From Pseudomonas nitroreducens NBRC 12694 (GTDB lineage: Bacteria; Pseudomonadota; Gammaproteobacteria; Pseudomonadales; Pseudomonadaceae): 64,000 bases of DNA. The notes below the pieces were generated by a model. It had not been told where the DNA came from, did no database searches, and worked only from the letters and a program-made list of their open reading frames with translations. The stretch's first letter is position 1. Each line of letters opens with the position of its first letter. This document shows positions 44,201 through 52,548 of the stretch, one piece after another. Location: contig NZ_BDAI01000008.1 of the NCBI RefSeq assembly GCF_002091755.1, positions 140,669 to 204,668 on the forward strand, given 5' to 3'. The translations under genes were made by a program, and so were the position numbers.

Positions 44201-44236
44201 CCCTAACCTCTCCCGGAGGGAGAGGGCAGGGGTGGG
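44201..44236. repeat. CCCTCTCCC/GGGAGAGGG palindromic repeat
   Basis: CCCTAACCTCTCCCGG and AGGGAGAGGGCAGGGG. A truncated copy of the family found elsewhere in the window, between the MBL gene and the ThDP decarboxylase gene. Confidence 0.7.
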
Positions 44237-44272
44237 GCGGGTTTGGACAACCCGCCCCGCTCAGCGGATGGA

Positions 44273-45874
44273 TCAGGGTGCGAAGGGCGCCGCTTCCATC
44301 ACTTCCACGATCAGCGGGCGATCGCTCGGGGCGTTGCGCAGCAGTTCCTGCAGGTGCGCGTGGTCGCGGGCGCGCTCGGCGGCGCAACCAAAGCCCTTGG
44401 CGATGGCGAGGAAGTCCGGGGTGTAGATGTCCACGCCCAGCGGGGTGATGTCGCGGCGTTCCATGTAGCGCTTGATCTCGCCGTAGCCGTGGTTGTTCCA
44501 CAGCAGGACGATGATGCCCACCTTGGCTTCCACGGCGCTGGCCAGCTCGGTCATGGTGAACTGCAGGCCGCCGTCGCCCATCAGGCTGATCACCGGGCGG
44601 CCCGGCTCGCCGAGCTTGGCGCCGATGGCGGCCGGCAGGCCGTAGCCCAGGGTGCCGTAGCCGGTGGAGGCGTTGAACCAGCGGCGACCGCCGTCCAGTT
44701 CCACCAGGTGGTTGCCGCTGTAGACAGTCTGCGTCGAGTCGCCGACGAAGCGCGCATCGGGCAGTACCTCGAGGATCTTGCCGAACAGCTCGCGGTAGTG
44801 CGCCCAGCCGCTGAAGTCCTCGGCCAGTTGTGCGCGTACCTTGGCTGCGCGCTGGGCGCCGGGGCTGTTGGCGTCGGCCTGGCGGGCCGGCAGCAGGTCG
44901 AGCAGGGCGCGCATGGCGGTGCGGGCGTCGCTGTGGATGGCGATGCTCGGCGCGTAGTTGCGCATCAGCTGCTGCGGGTCGATGTCGATGCGGATCAGCT
45001 CGCCGCCGATCTTGAAGTTGCCGTCGAACACCACGTCGTAGTCGGTTTCGCCCAGCTCGGTGCCGATGGCCAGGACCACGTCCGCATCCCGCGCGAGTTC
45101 ACGAACAGGAATCAGCGACTGGTTGCTGCCGATCAGCAGCGGGTGCTCGGGTTGCAGCAGGCCCTTGGCGTTGATGGTCTGCGCGGTCGGCGCGTCCAGC
45201 GCGATGGCTAGCGCGCGCGCTTCGGCCTGGGCCTCGACGCAACCGCCGCCGAGCAGCAGCAGCGGGTTCTTCGCCTTGGCCAGCTTGGCGGCGGCTTCGT
45301 GCAGCGGCGAGCGGGCCGGGGCAGGGCGGGCCAGTTGCACGCGCGGGCGCACCTGCATGTGGTCGGCCGGGGCGGTGATGATGTCCAGCGGCAGCTCGAT
45401 ATGCACCGGGCGCGGGCGCTCGCTGTCGAACACGGCGAAGGCGCGGGCCAGCACGGCCGGCAGTTCCTCGACGCTCATCAGCGTGTGGCTGAAGGCGCTG
45501 ACGCCGGCGACCATGGCGCGCTGGTTCGGCAGCTCGTGCAGGTAGCCGTTGCCGTGGGCCAGGCGCGAGCGTTCGTTGACGCTGCTGATCACCAGTATGG
45601 GGATGGAGTCGGCGTAGGCCTGGCCCATGGCGGTGAGGATGTTGGTCATGCCCGGGCCGGTGATGATGAAGCACACGCCCGGCTTGCCGGTGACGCGCGC
45701 GTAGCCGTCGGACATGAAGCCGGCGCCCTGTTCGTGGCGCGGGGTGATGTGGCGGATGCCGCTGTGGGGCAGGCCGCGGTACAGCTCGACGGTGTGTACG
45801 CCGGGGATGCCGAAGACGGTATCGACGCCCCAGGCTTCGAGTTGCTTGACGAGGAATTCGCCGCAGGTGGTCAT
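44273..45874 (-). CDS. ThDP-dependent decarboxylase of the guanidinobutyrate module
   Basis: 533-aa acetolactate-synthase/pyruvate-decarboxylase family enzyme: N-terminal PYR domain with catalytic Glu in PRHEQGAGFMSDGYARV, central FAD-like domain, C-terminal PP domain with the ThDP motif GDGGLQFTMTELASAVEAKVGIIVLLWNN. P. aeruginosa PA1417 is annotated as a 5-guanidino-2-oxopentanoate decarboxylase, the arginine transaminase pathway step; that annotation is carried here by synteny. Product would be 4-guanidinobutyraldehyde. ATG at 45874 with AAGGAA. Confidence 0.82.
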   Translation of the reverse strand: MTTCGEFLVKQLEAWGVDTVFGIPGVHTVELYRGLPHSGIRHITPRHEQGAGFMSDGYARVTGKPGVCFIITGPGMTNILTAMGQAYADSIPILVISSVNERSRLAHGNGYLHELPNQRAMVAGVSAFSHTLMSVEELPAVLARAFAVFDSERPRPVHIELPLDIITAPADHMQVRPRVQLARPAPARSPLHEAAAKLAKAKNPLLLLGGGCVEAQAEARALAIALDAPTAQTINAKGLLQPEHPLLIGSNQSLIPVRELARDADVVLAIGTELGETDYDVVFDGNFKIGGELIRIDIDPQQLMRNYAPSIAIHSDARTAMRALLDLLPARQADANSPGAQRAAKVRAQLAEDFSGWAHYRELFGKILEVLPDARFVGDSTQTVYSGNHLVELDGGRRWFNASTGYGTLGYGLPAAIGAKLGEPGRPVISLMGDGGLQFTMTELASAVEAKVGIIVLLWNNHGYGEIKRYMERRDITPLGVDIYTPDFLAIAKGFGCAAERARDHAHLQELLRNAPSDRPLIVEVMEAAPFAP

Positions 45875-45916
45875 GGCAGTTCCTTGGAGTTCGTGGGTGA
45901 GGTGGTCGTTAATCAT

Positions 45917-45955
45917 GCAAAAGGGCGCGGAGATCAGCTCGCCGCGCCCTTTTGC
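45917..45955. terminator. Intergenic terminator hairpin
   Basis: Long stem GCAAAAGGGCGCGG / CCGCGCCCTTTTGC with an 11-nt loop, between the symporter and the decarboxylase genes. Confidence 0.75.
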
Positions 45956-45971
45956 CTAGCGCAAGGTCTTG

Positions 45972-47351
45972 TCAGGCCGCGTCGGCGACAGCTGCCGGGC
46001 GGGGCGACAGCAGGCTGACGACGATGAAGCTGACCAGGCCGATGGCCAGGCTGTAGTAGATCGGGGTGTTGGCGTCGAAGCCATCCTTGAGCATGAACAC
46101 CAGCGCGGTGACGAAGCCCAGGGCCATGCTGGTGATGGCGCCGGCGGTGGTGGCGCGCTTCCAGTAGATGGCGCCGATCAGCGGGATCAGCATGCCGCCG
46201 ACCAGCAGGTTGTACGCCAGGGTCAGGGCGCTGAGCACGTCGTTCACCACCAGGGCGATGGCCAGGACCACGACACCGGTAACCAGGGTGCAGATGCGGT
46301 TCAGGCTCAGGCGGGTGGAGCGCTGGCCGGTGACGATCGGCAGCAGGTCCTCGGTGATGGTGGTGGAGGCGGCGAGCAGGCCGGCGCTGGCGGTGGACAT
46401 CATGGCAGCCAGGGCAGCGGCGATCACCAGGCCACGGATGCCGTCCGGCAGGGCGGCGCTGACGATGGCGGCGAAGGCGTTGTTGACGTTGTCCAGGTCG
46501 GGCAGCAGCACCTTGGCGCACATGCCGATCAGCGCGCCGACCAGGCCGTAGATCACGCAGTACACGCCCGCGGCGGTGCCGGCGTACTTGGTGACCTTCT
46601 CGTCGCGGGCGGTGAACACGCGCTGCCAGATGTCCTGGCCGATCAGGATGCCGAAGAAGTAGATCAGGAAGTAGGTGATGATGGTGTCGTAGCCGATGGT
46701 GTGGAAGCTGAAGGCGGTCGCCGGCAGCTTCGCCACCAGTTCGTCCCAGCCGCCCACTCGGTACAGGCAGATCGGCAGCAGGATGAACATCAGGCCGACG
46801 GTCTTGATGATGAACTGCACGATGTCGGTCAGGGTCAGGGACCACATGCCACCGATGGTGGAGTAGATCACCACGACGCCGCCGCCCAGCAGCACGGACA
46901 CCCAGAACGGCAGGCCGAACAGGACCTGCATGACGGTGCCGATGGCCAGGGTGGAGACCACGCCGATCATCAGCGCGTAGGCGAACATGATCACCGCCGA
47001 AGCCTGGCGGGCCATCGGGTTGTAGCGACGCTCCAGGACCTGGGTGACGGTGAAGATGCGCAGCTTGAGCAGCGGCTTGGCCAGGAACAGGTTCAGCGCG
47101 ATGATGCCGGCGCCCAGAGCGGCGCACAGCCAGAAGCCGGAAATGCCGTGGACGTAGCCCAGACGCACGGTGCCCACGGTGGAGGCGCCGCCCAGGACGG
47201 TGGCGGCCATGGTGCCCATGTAGAACGACGGGCCGAGGTTGCGGCCGGCCACGAGGTAGTCTTCGTGGGTCTTGGCGCGGCGCATGCCGTACCAGCCCAG
47301 CCACAACATGCCAGCGGCATATATCAGTACGACGATCAGATCTAACGCCAT
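45972..47351 (-). CDS. Sodium:solute symporter family (SSS) transporter
   Basis: 459-aa transporter with about thirteen helices: the ALDLIVVLIYAAGMLWLGWYG start, GRNLGPSFYMGTMAATVLGGAST signature loop, and STIGGMWSLTLTDIVQF. SSS members import amino acids, sugars or urea-like compounds with Na+. Within the gbu cluster it probably imports guanidino compounds. It is followed downstream by the decarboxylase gene. Confidence 0.85.
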   Translation of the reverse strand: MALDLIVVLIYAAGMLWLGWYGMRRAKTHEDYLVAGRNLGPSFYMGTMAATVLGGASTVGTVRLGYVHGISGFWLCAALGAGIIALNLFLAKPLLKLRIFTVTQVLERRYNPMARQASAVIMFAYALMIGVVSTLAIGTVMQVLFGLPFWVSVLLGGGVVVIYSTIGGMWSLTLTDIVQFIIKTVGLMFILLPICLYRVGGWDELVAKLPATAFSFHTIGYDTIITYFLIYFFGILIGQDIWQRVFTARDEKVTKYAGTAAGVYCVIYGLVGALIGMCAKVLLPDLDNVNNAFAAIVSAALPDGIRGLVIAAALAAMMSTASAGLLAASTTITEDLLPIVTGQRSTRLSLNRICTLVTGVVVLAIALVVNDVLSALTLAYNLLVGGMLIPLIGAIYWKRATTAGAITSMALGFVTALVFMLKDGFDANTPIYYSLAIGLVSFIVVSLLSPRPAAVADAA

Positions 47352-47456
47352 GGTCGGCTCCTCACACTTGCATTGTCATTGTTGCCGCGCGCTTGTGGCG
47401 TGCGGTAGGGCATCGGACCGGCGGCGACCGGTCCGATGGGGGCTTTCAGGTAGAGC

Positions 47457-47478
47457 GCTTCGCGTCAGGCCGCGAAGC
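47457..47478 (-). terminator. Hairpin downstream of the NCS1 permease
   Basis: GCTTCGCG - TCAGGC - CGCGAAGC just after the permease stop. Weak terminator candidate without T-run. Confidence 0.4.
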
Positions 47479-47483
47479 CTGGA

Positions 47484-48998
47484 TCAGGCCGCCGGCTCGC
47501 TGATGCTGCGCACTGGTCGATCATGGCTGGCCACCCAGCGCGGGCCCTTGGGGCCATACACGCCAGCGGGTTCCGGGAAGGTCCGCAGCAGGGCCACGTA
47601 GAGCAGGGCGGCCATGCCGAGAGTGACCGGCAGGCTGATGTCGATGCCGCCGGCCAGGTTGCCGAGGGGGCCGACGAACTGGCCCGGCAGGTTGACGAAG
47701 CACAGGCCCAGGGCCGCACTCGGGATCCACGCGCCCATGCCGCGCCAGTTCCAGCCGTTGTGGAACCAGTAGGCGCCGCCTTCCTGGCCACGGGTGAACA
47801 CCTGCAGGTCATCGGCATGGTAGAAGCCACGACGGATAATCAGGCCGAGGATCATGATCACCATCCAGGGGCTGGTGCAGGTGATGATCAGCACGGCGAA
47901 GGTGGACACGCTCTGTACCAGGTTCGCGGCGAAGCGACCGATGAAGATGAAGGCGATGGACAGCAGGCCGATCAGCAGGGTCGCCTGTACGCGGTTGAGC
48001 AGGCGCGGGAACACGCTGGACATGTCCAGGCCGGTGCCGTACAGCGAGGTGGTGCCGGTGGACATGCCGCCGATTACCGCGATCAGGCACACCGGCAGGA
48101 AGAACCAGCTCGGCGAAACGGCCAGCAGGCCGCCGACGTAGTTGTTCTGCGCGATGTAGTCCGGAGCGTTGACGGCAACGATGGTGGCGGTGGCCAGGCC
48201 GAACAGGAACGGGATCAGGGTGGCCAGCTGGGCGCAGATCACGGCCAGCATGATGCGCTTCTGCGAGGTCTGGCGCGGGATATAGCGCGCCCAGTCACCG
48301 AGGAAGGCGCCGAAGGACACCGGGTTGCTCATCGCCAGCAGGGCGGCGCCGATGAAGGCGGCCCAGAAACCTTCGCTGCCCATCTGCACGGTGCCAGCGT
48401 AGCCAGCGTCGAACGGGCCTGCGAAGGCGAACAGGCCGAGCAGGAACAGCAGGCTCGCGGCCCATACGGCGATCTTGTTGACCATCAGCATGAAGCGGAA
48501 GCCGTAGATGCAGACGATCAGCACCAGCACGGCGAACAGACCGTAGGCCAGGCCCAGGGTGAGGTCGGTTTCCGGCAGGTCGAACAGGCGCTTGGCGCCA
48601 CCGATCAGCGCATCGCCCGAGCTCCACACGGAGAGGGAGAAGAACGCGACCGCAGTGAGCAGCGACAGGAACGAACCGACGATCCGCCCGTGTACGCCGA
48701 AGTGGGCGCCCGAGGAGACCGCGTTGTTGGTGCCGTTGAGCGGGCCGAACAGGCCCATCGGCGCGAGGATGAGCGAACCGACCAGCACGCCGAGCACGAT
48801 GGCCCAGACGCCGGCCTGGAACGACAGGCCGAACAGTACCGGGAAGCTGCCCAGCACGGCGGTGGCGAAGGTGTTGGCGCCACCGAAGATCATGCGGAAC
48901 AGGTCGGTGGGCGTGGCGTTGCGTTCGTGATCCGGGATCTGTTCGACCCCGAATGTCTCGATCGTTGTGATTGCGTGTGCGTTGTTCTTGTTATCCAT
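47484..48998 (-). CDS. NCS1-family purine-cytosine permease-like transporter
   Basis: 504 aa, twelve helices: IETFGVEQIPDHERNATPTDLFRMIFGGANTFATAVLGSF is the NCS1 start, with SNPVSFGAFLGDWARYIPR and TSLYGTGLDMS further on. Members take up nucleobases, allantoin, hydantoins or similar amides. Here, in the gbu cluster, a guanidino-compound or related substrate is plausible. ATG at 48998 has GGGAGGAAG. Confidence 0.87.
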   Translation of the reverse strand: MDNKNNAHAITTIETFGVEQIPDHERNATPTDLFRMIFGGANTFATAVLGSFPVLFGLSFQAGVWAIVLGVLVGSLILAPMGLFGPLNGTNNAVSSGAHFGVHGRIVGSFLSLLTAVAFFSLSVWSSGDALIGGAKRLFDLPETDLTLGLAYGLFAVLVLIVCIYGFRFMLMVNKIAVWAASLLFLLGLFAFAGPFDAGYAGTVQMGSEGFWAAFIGAALLAMSNPVSFGAFLGDWARYIPRQTSQKRIMLAVICAQLATLIPFLFGLATATIVAVNAPDYIAQNNYVGGLLAVSPSWFFLPVCLIAVIGGMSTGTTSLYGTGLDMSSVFPRLLNRVQATLLIGLLSIAFIFIGRFAANLVQSVSTFAVLIITCTSPWMVIMILGLIIRRGFYHADDLQVFTRGQEGGAYWFHNGWNWRGMGAWIPSAALGLCFVNLPGQFVGPLGNLAGGIDISLPVTLGMAALLYVALLRTFPEPAGVYGPKGPRWVASHDRPVRSISEPAA

Positions 48999-49023
48999 GA
49001 CTTCCTCCCGGGGAGCCCTGTCT

Positions 49024-49434
49024 TTATGGCGTCGGAGACGGTGACAGGTGCTCGTGTGTGGCCAGCCAGCGGCCCTGTTTCGGATCACGGCGGAAGACGA
49101 TGGTCTCCCGTTCGTGGTTCAGGCTTTCCTCTCCCTGGATGCGCAGCCGCGTGGCGACGTCGTGGCAGAACACCGCCACGTCTTCGCTCTGCAGGCTCAC
49201 AAAGGTGTTGCTCGAAAGGCAGTCAAGGACCTCGAAACCATCGTCACGCAGCCAGCCCTCCCACACGTCGCGATAAGCCGCGCGCGACAGCAGCGGCACC
49301 GGCCAGGTGTGGAAAATGAAGGAGGCGTCTTCGCTGAAGGCGGCGAAGTAGGCTTCGGTGTCGGTGCGCGCGAAGGCTGCCACGAGCTCGCGGGCAGCCT
49401 CCAGCACCTGTGCTACGCAGGCGTCGTTATTCAT
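49024..49434 (-). CDS. NTF2-like/SnoaL-fold small protein
   Basis: 136 aa: ARELVAAFARTDTEAYFAAFSEDASFIFHTWP, YRDVWEGWLRDDGFEVLDC and ERETIVFRRDPKQGRWLATHEHLS define the SnoaL_3/YybH NTF2-like fold. It sits 16 bp after gbuA and 25 bp before the permease, so it is in the same operon. Such proteins may be isomerases, hydrolases or accessory binding proteins; function here unknown. Confidence 0.82.
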   Translation of the reverse strand: MNNDACVAQVLEAARELVAAFARTDTEAYFAAFSEDASFIFHTWPVPLLSRAAYRDVWEGWLRDDGFEVLDCLSSNTFVSLQSEDVAVFCHDVATRLRIQGEESLNHERETIVFRRDPKQGRWLATHEHLSPSPTP

Positions 49435-49450
49435 GTAGGTGCTCGTGCGC

Positions 49451-50410
49451 TCAGCGACGCTCTACGCCCGGGAGGATGCAGAGCATTTCGTAGAGCAGGT
49501 TGGCGCCGAGCAACGAGGTGTTGCCGGTGGTGTCGTACGGCGGGGAGACCTCGACCAGGTCGCAGCCGATGATGTCCAGGCCGTGGCAGCCACGGACGAT
49601 TTCCATCGCCTGGATGGTGGTCAGGCCGCCGATTTCCGGGGTGCCGGTACCGGGCGCCCAGGCCGGGTCGATGCCGTCGATGTCGAAGGACAGGTACACC
49701 GGGCCGCCGCCGACCTTTTCGCGGACTTCGGCCATCAGCGGTTCCAGCGACTTGTGCCAGCACTCTTCGGCCTGCACCACGCGGAAGCCCTGCTTGCGGC
49801 TCCAGTTGAAGTCTTCGGCGGTGTAGCCCTGCGCGCGCAGGCCGATCTGCACCACGCGGTCGCAGTCCAGCAGGCCTTCTTCCACCGCGCGGCGGAAGGT
49901 GGTGCCGTGGGCGATCTTCTCGCCGAACATGTGGTCGTTCACATCGGCATGGGCGTCGATGTGGACCAGGCCGACCTTGCCGTGCTTCTTGTGGATGGCC
50001 CGCAGGATCGGCAGGGTGATGGTGTGGTCGCCGCCCAGGGTCAGCGGGAGGATGCCGTGGTCGAGGATCTTGTCGTACGCCTCTTCGATGATGCGTACGG
50101 CTTCCATCAGGTTGAAGGTGTTGATCGCCACGTCACCGATGTCGGCGATGTTCAGCGAGTCGAACGGCGCAGCGCCGGTGGCCATGTTGTACGGACGGAT
50201 CATCACCGACTCGGCGCGGATTTCGCGCGGCCCGAAACGAGTGCCGGAGCGCAGGGAGGTGCCGATGTCCAGGGGTACGCCGACGAAGGCGGCATCGAGC
50301 TGGTTGAGCTCTTCGGGGGACTGGATATGCGGCAGGCGCATCATGGTGGCAATGCCGCCGAAACGCGGCATTTCGTTACCGCCCAGGGGCTGGTGAAGTT
50401 TCTTGTCCAT
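49451..50410 (-). CDS. gbuA: Guanidinobutyrase GbuA
   Basis: 319-aa ureohydrolase that hydrolyses 4-guanidinobutyrate to GABA and urea. Mn2+-binding motifs GGDHTITL, DAHADVND and SFDIDGIDPAWAPG are intact. The sequence from MDKKLHQPLGGNEMPRFGGI onward is nearly what I recall for P. aeruginosa GbuA. Divergent from gbuR and cotranscribed with the following NTF2-like gene. Distinct from proclavaminate/agmatinase types by the cluster context. Confidence 0.95.
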   Translation of the reverse strand: MDKKLHQPLGGNEMPRFGGIATMMRLPHIQSPEELNQLDAAFVGVPLDIGTSLRSGTRFGPREIRAESVMIRPYNMATGAAPFDSLNIADIGDVAINTFNLMEAVRIIEEAYDKILDHGILPLTLGGDHTITLPILRAIHKKHGKVGLVHIDAHADVNDHMFGEKIAHGTTFRRAVEEGLLDCDRVVQIGLRAQGYTAEDFNWSRKQGFRVVQAEECWHKSLEPLMAEVREKVGGGPVYLSFDIDGIDPAWAPGTGTPEIGGLTTIQAMEIVRGCHGLDIIGCDLVEVSPPYDTTGNTSLLGANLLYEMLCILPGVERR

Positions 50411-50698
50411 GGGGAGGGCCTCAGGCTGATCGCTGTCTTCGTGGAAACAGGCTTGTTGATACTTAGGGCCGGATTCTCTCCACGCCGGGTAGTGGAAAAA
50501 ATCGCTGGCTACAAATAATCACTTCAGAGTTTTCTAAACTAATAACAGTCGCTAGACTGCGCCACCTTGCCGCAGCAGACGGCTCGCCGGGCTTGTGGCC
50601 TGCGGTTCCTGAATAGATAGGTGGCTTGCTATCATCCGTTTTTCAGGTATAGAAACTACTGAACTAGAGCGGCCCGGCCGCGGTTTTGCGGAGTCTTC
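50411..50698. promoter_or_regulatory. gbuA-gbuR divergent regulatory region
   Basis: 288 bp between divergent gbuA and gbuR. It contains an inverted repeat TTCAG (50642-50646) and CTGAA (50659-50663), and near it the AT-rich AGAGTTTTCTAAACTAATAA block at about 50525-50544. GbuR binding by a LysR-type T-N11-A-like site is inferred. No other feature recognised. Confidence 0.5.
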
Positions 50699-51595
50699 AT
50701 GAGCGCGAGCGCATTGCCCGACGTCAAACTGCTGCGGATTTTCGCCTGCGTGGTGCGTAGCCAGGGCTTCGCCGCCGCCCAGCAGGAGTTGAACCTGTCG
50801 ACCTCGGCGATCAGCACCTACATGAGCCAGTTGGAGAACCAGTTGGGCATCGTGCTCTGCCACCGTGGTCGCGGCGGCTTCGGCCTGACCAGCAAGGGCG
50901 AGCTGTTCCACCAGGAAACCCTGCGCATCCTCGGCGAGCTGGAAGGCTTCGAGCGCTATGCCGCGACCTTGAAAGGCGAGCTGCGCGGCACCCTGAACCT
51001 CGGCGTGCTGGATTCCACCGTGAGCGACCCGGCGCTGCCGCTGGCGGATGTGATCGGTTCCTTCAGCAGCCTGCACCCGGCGGTGCACCTGCATCTGCAG
51101 GTGCAGAGCCCCTACGAGTTGCAGCTGGCGGTGCTGGACAACCGCCTGGACCTGGCCATCGGCTCCTTCTTCAGCCGGATGAACGGCCTGGTCTACCAGC
51201 CTCTTTATAGAGAGCAGCACTGGCTGTACTGCAGCGACCGCCACCCGCTGTTCGACGGCCGGCGCATTCCCGCCGAGCTGATCACCCAGCAGCGCATGGT
51301 CGGCCGTGGCTACTGGAGCCAGGCGGAGCTGGCGCGGCACGGCTTCAAGCACAGCGCCGGCACCGTGGAGAGTATGGAGGCGCAGCTGATCCTGATTCTC
51401 TCCGGCGGCTATATCGGCTACCTGCCCGAACACTACGCCCACCCCTGGGTGGAGCAGGGCCGCCTGCGCGCGTTGCTGCCGGCGACCTTCGGCTACCAGG
51501 CACCGTTCTCGCTGATCCTGCGCCGCGGTCGTTCCCGCGAGCCGCTGATCCAGAACTTCCGCGACCTGCTGCGCACCCAGCCGAGCCAGTCATGA
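50699..51595 (+). CDS. gbuR: LysR-type regulator GbuR
   Basis: 298 aa. HTH region VKLLRIFACVVRSQGFAAAQQELNLSTSAISTYMSQLENQLG followed by a substrate-binding fold. It is divergent from gbuA and keeps P. aeruginosa order (PA1421/PA1422 as I recall), where GbuR induces gbuA with 4-guanidinobutyrate. The ATG at 50699 follows GCGGAG. Its stop overlaps the next start by ATGA, so the DTW gene may be cotranscribed. Confidence 0.88.
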   Translation: MSASALPDVKLLRIFACVVRSQGFAAAQQELNLSTSAISTYMSQLENQLGIVLCHRGRGGFGLTSKGELFHQETLRILGELEGFERYAATLKGELRGTLNLGVLDSTVSDPALPLADVIGSFSSLHPAVHLHLQVQSPYELQLAVLDNRLDLAIGSFFSRMNGLVYQPLYREQHWLYCSDRHPLFDGRRIPAELITQQRMVGRGYWSQAELARHGFKHSAGTVESMEAQLILILSGGYIGYLPEHYAHPWVEQGRLRALLPATFGYQAPFSLILRRGRSREPLIQNFRDLLRTQPSQS

Positions 51596-52185
51596 GCCGC
51601 GCCCGTTGCCCGCGCTGCGAGCGCCCGCTGGATCATTGCCTGTGTGCGCTGATTCCCCGTGTGGATAACCGCACCCGCGTCCTGTTGTTGCAGCATCCGA
51701 GCGAGGCCGGCCATGCGCTGAATACCGCGCGGCTGGCAGCCCTTGGGTTGATCAATGCCGAATTGATGGTCGGTGAGGATTTCAGCGGCCTGGACCTGTC
51801 CGCCTGGGATGCCTGGTTGCTGTTTCCCGGCGAGCCCGCCCTGGTGCTGGGCGAACTGGCTGCTCGGCCTGTGGATAAACCGCGCCTGCTGGTGGTGCCC
51901 GATGGCACCTGGCGCAAGGCGCGCAAGCTGCTGCACCTCAATCCGAACCTCGCCGCGCTGCCGCGCGTTGTGCTGCCGGAAGGTCTCACCTCGCGCTACC
52001 GCCTGCGCAAGGCGCCGGCCGAAGGGGCTCTGTCCACCATCGAAGCCGTGGTGCATGCCCTCGATGCGCTGGACGCACCGCAATCCCACGCCGACCTGCT
52101 GCGTCCGTTCGATGCGCTGATCGAAGGGCAGATTGCCGCCATGGGGGAGGAGACCTTCCGGCGCAACCACGGGACGCGCTGCTGA
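51592..52185 (+). CDS. DTW-domain protein (second copy)
   Basis: 197 aa, shorter than the first DTW protein. Zinc-binding CPRCERPLDHCLC at the N-terminus; motif PDGTWRKARKLL carries the DTW-like catalytic tryptophan with DG rather than DA before it, followed by SRYRLRKAP. Predicted acp3U-type tRNA modification by family inference. Starts inside the gbuR stop (ATGA), an unusual genomic partner for gbuR. Confidence 0.85.
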   Translation: MSRARCPRCERPLDHCLCALIPRVDNRTRVLLLQHPSEAGHALNTARLAALGLINAELMVGEDFSGLDLSAWDAWLLFPGEPALVLGELAARPVDKPRLLVVPDGTWRKARKLLHLNPNLAALPRVVLPEGLTSRYRLRKAPAEGALSTIEAVVHALDALDAPQSHADLLRPFDALIEGQIAAMGEETFRRNHGTRC

Positions 52186-52548
52186 TCCGCTCCTACGAGA
52201 TACCTCTGCGCTTGGGCCATCCCTCACCCTAGCCCTCTCCCAAGGGGAGAGGGGACCGTTCGGTGCAGGATGAAACCTTCGCGTCAGTCGGCTCGGACTG
52301 CCCCCTCTCCCTGAGGAGCGGGGCGCGCAGCCAGGGTTAGGGTGAGGGGGAAGACGCAGAGACGGGCTATCCAGAGAAGACAGTTGCTCCTACAGGAGCA
52401 GGATCGCGGGGACGCGCGTATACTGCGCCCCTCATTCCCCTTCGCGAGGTGTTCGTCCGATGCGCCATTGATGCCGCCGTGGTTTCACGGCCCGTTTCCG
52501 TCCCAGGTTCCGTTCCTGGGGGTTACCCGGCATCCGATGGATTTGCGT
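52186..52548. other. Intergenic gap upstream of the ABC-F gene
   Basis: 363 bp between the second DTW gene and the ABC-F ATG. It holds the 130-bp repeat, a GCTCCT-AC-AGGAGC palindrome at 52386-52399, a TATACT -10-like element at about 52416-52421 and a three-codon reading frame (52460-52471) with a GAGGTG site whose stop overlaps an in-frame ATG for the ABC-F gene. Nothing else is recognisable. Confidence 0.45.
52221..52350. repeat. 130-bp compound palindromic repeat
   Basis: Left arm at 52221-52257 begins CCCTCACCCTAGCCCTCTCC; right arm ends AGGGTTAGGGTGAGGGGG, so the termini are inverted. The right module (52303-52345) matches, inverted, the one at 32138-32184. It fills most of the 363-bp gap between the second DTW gene and the ABC-F gene. 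Confidence 0.78.
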
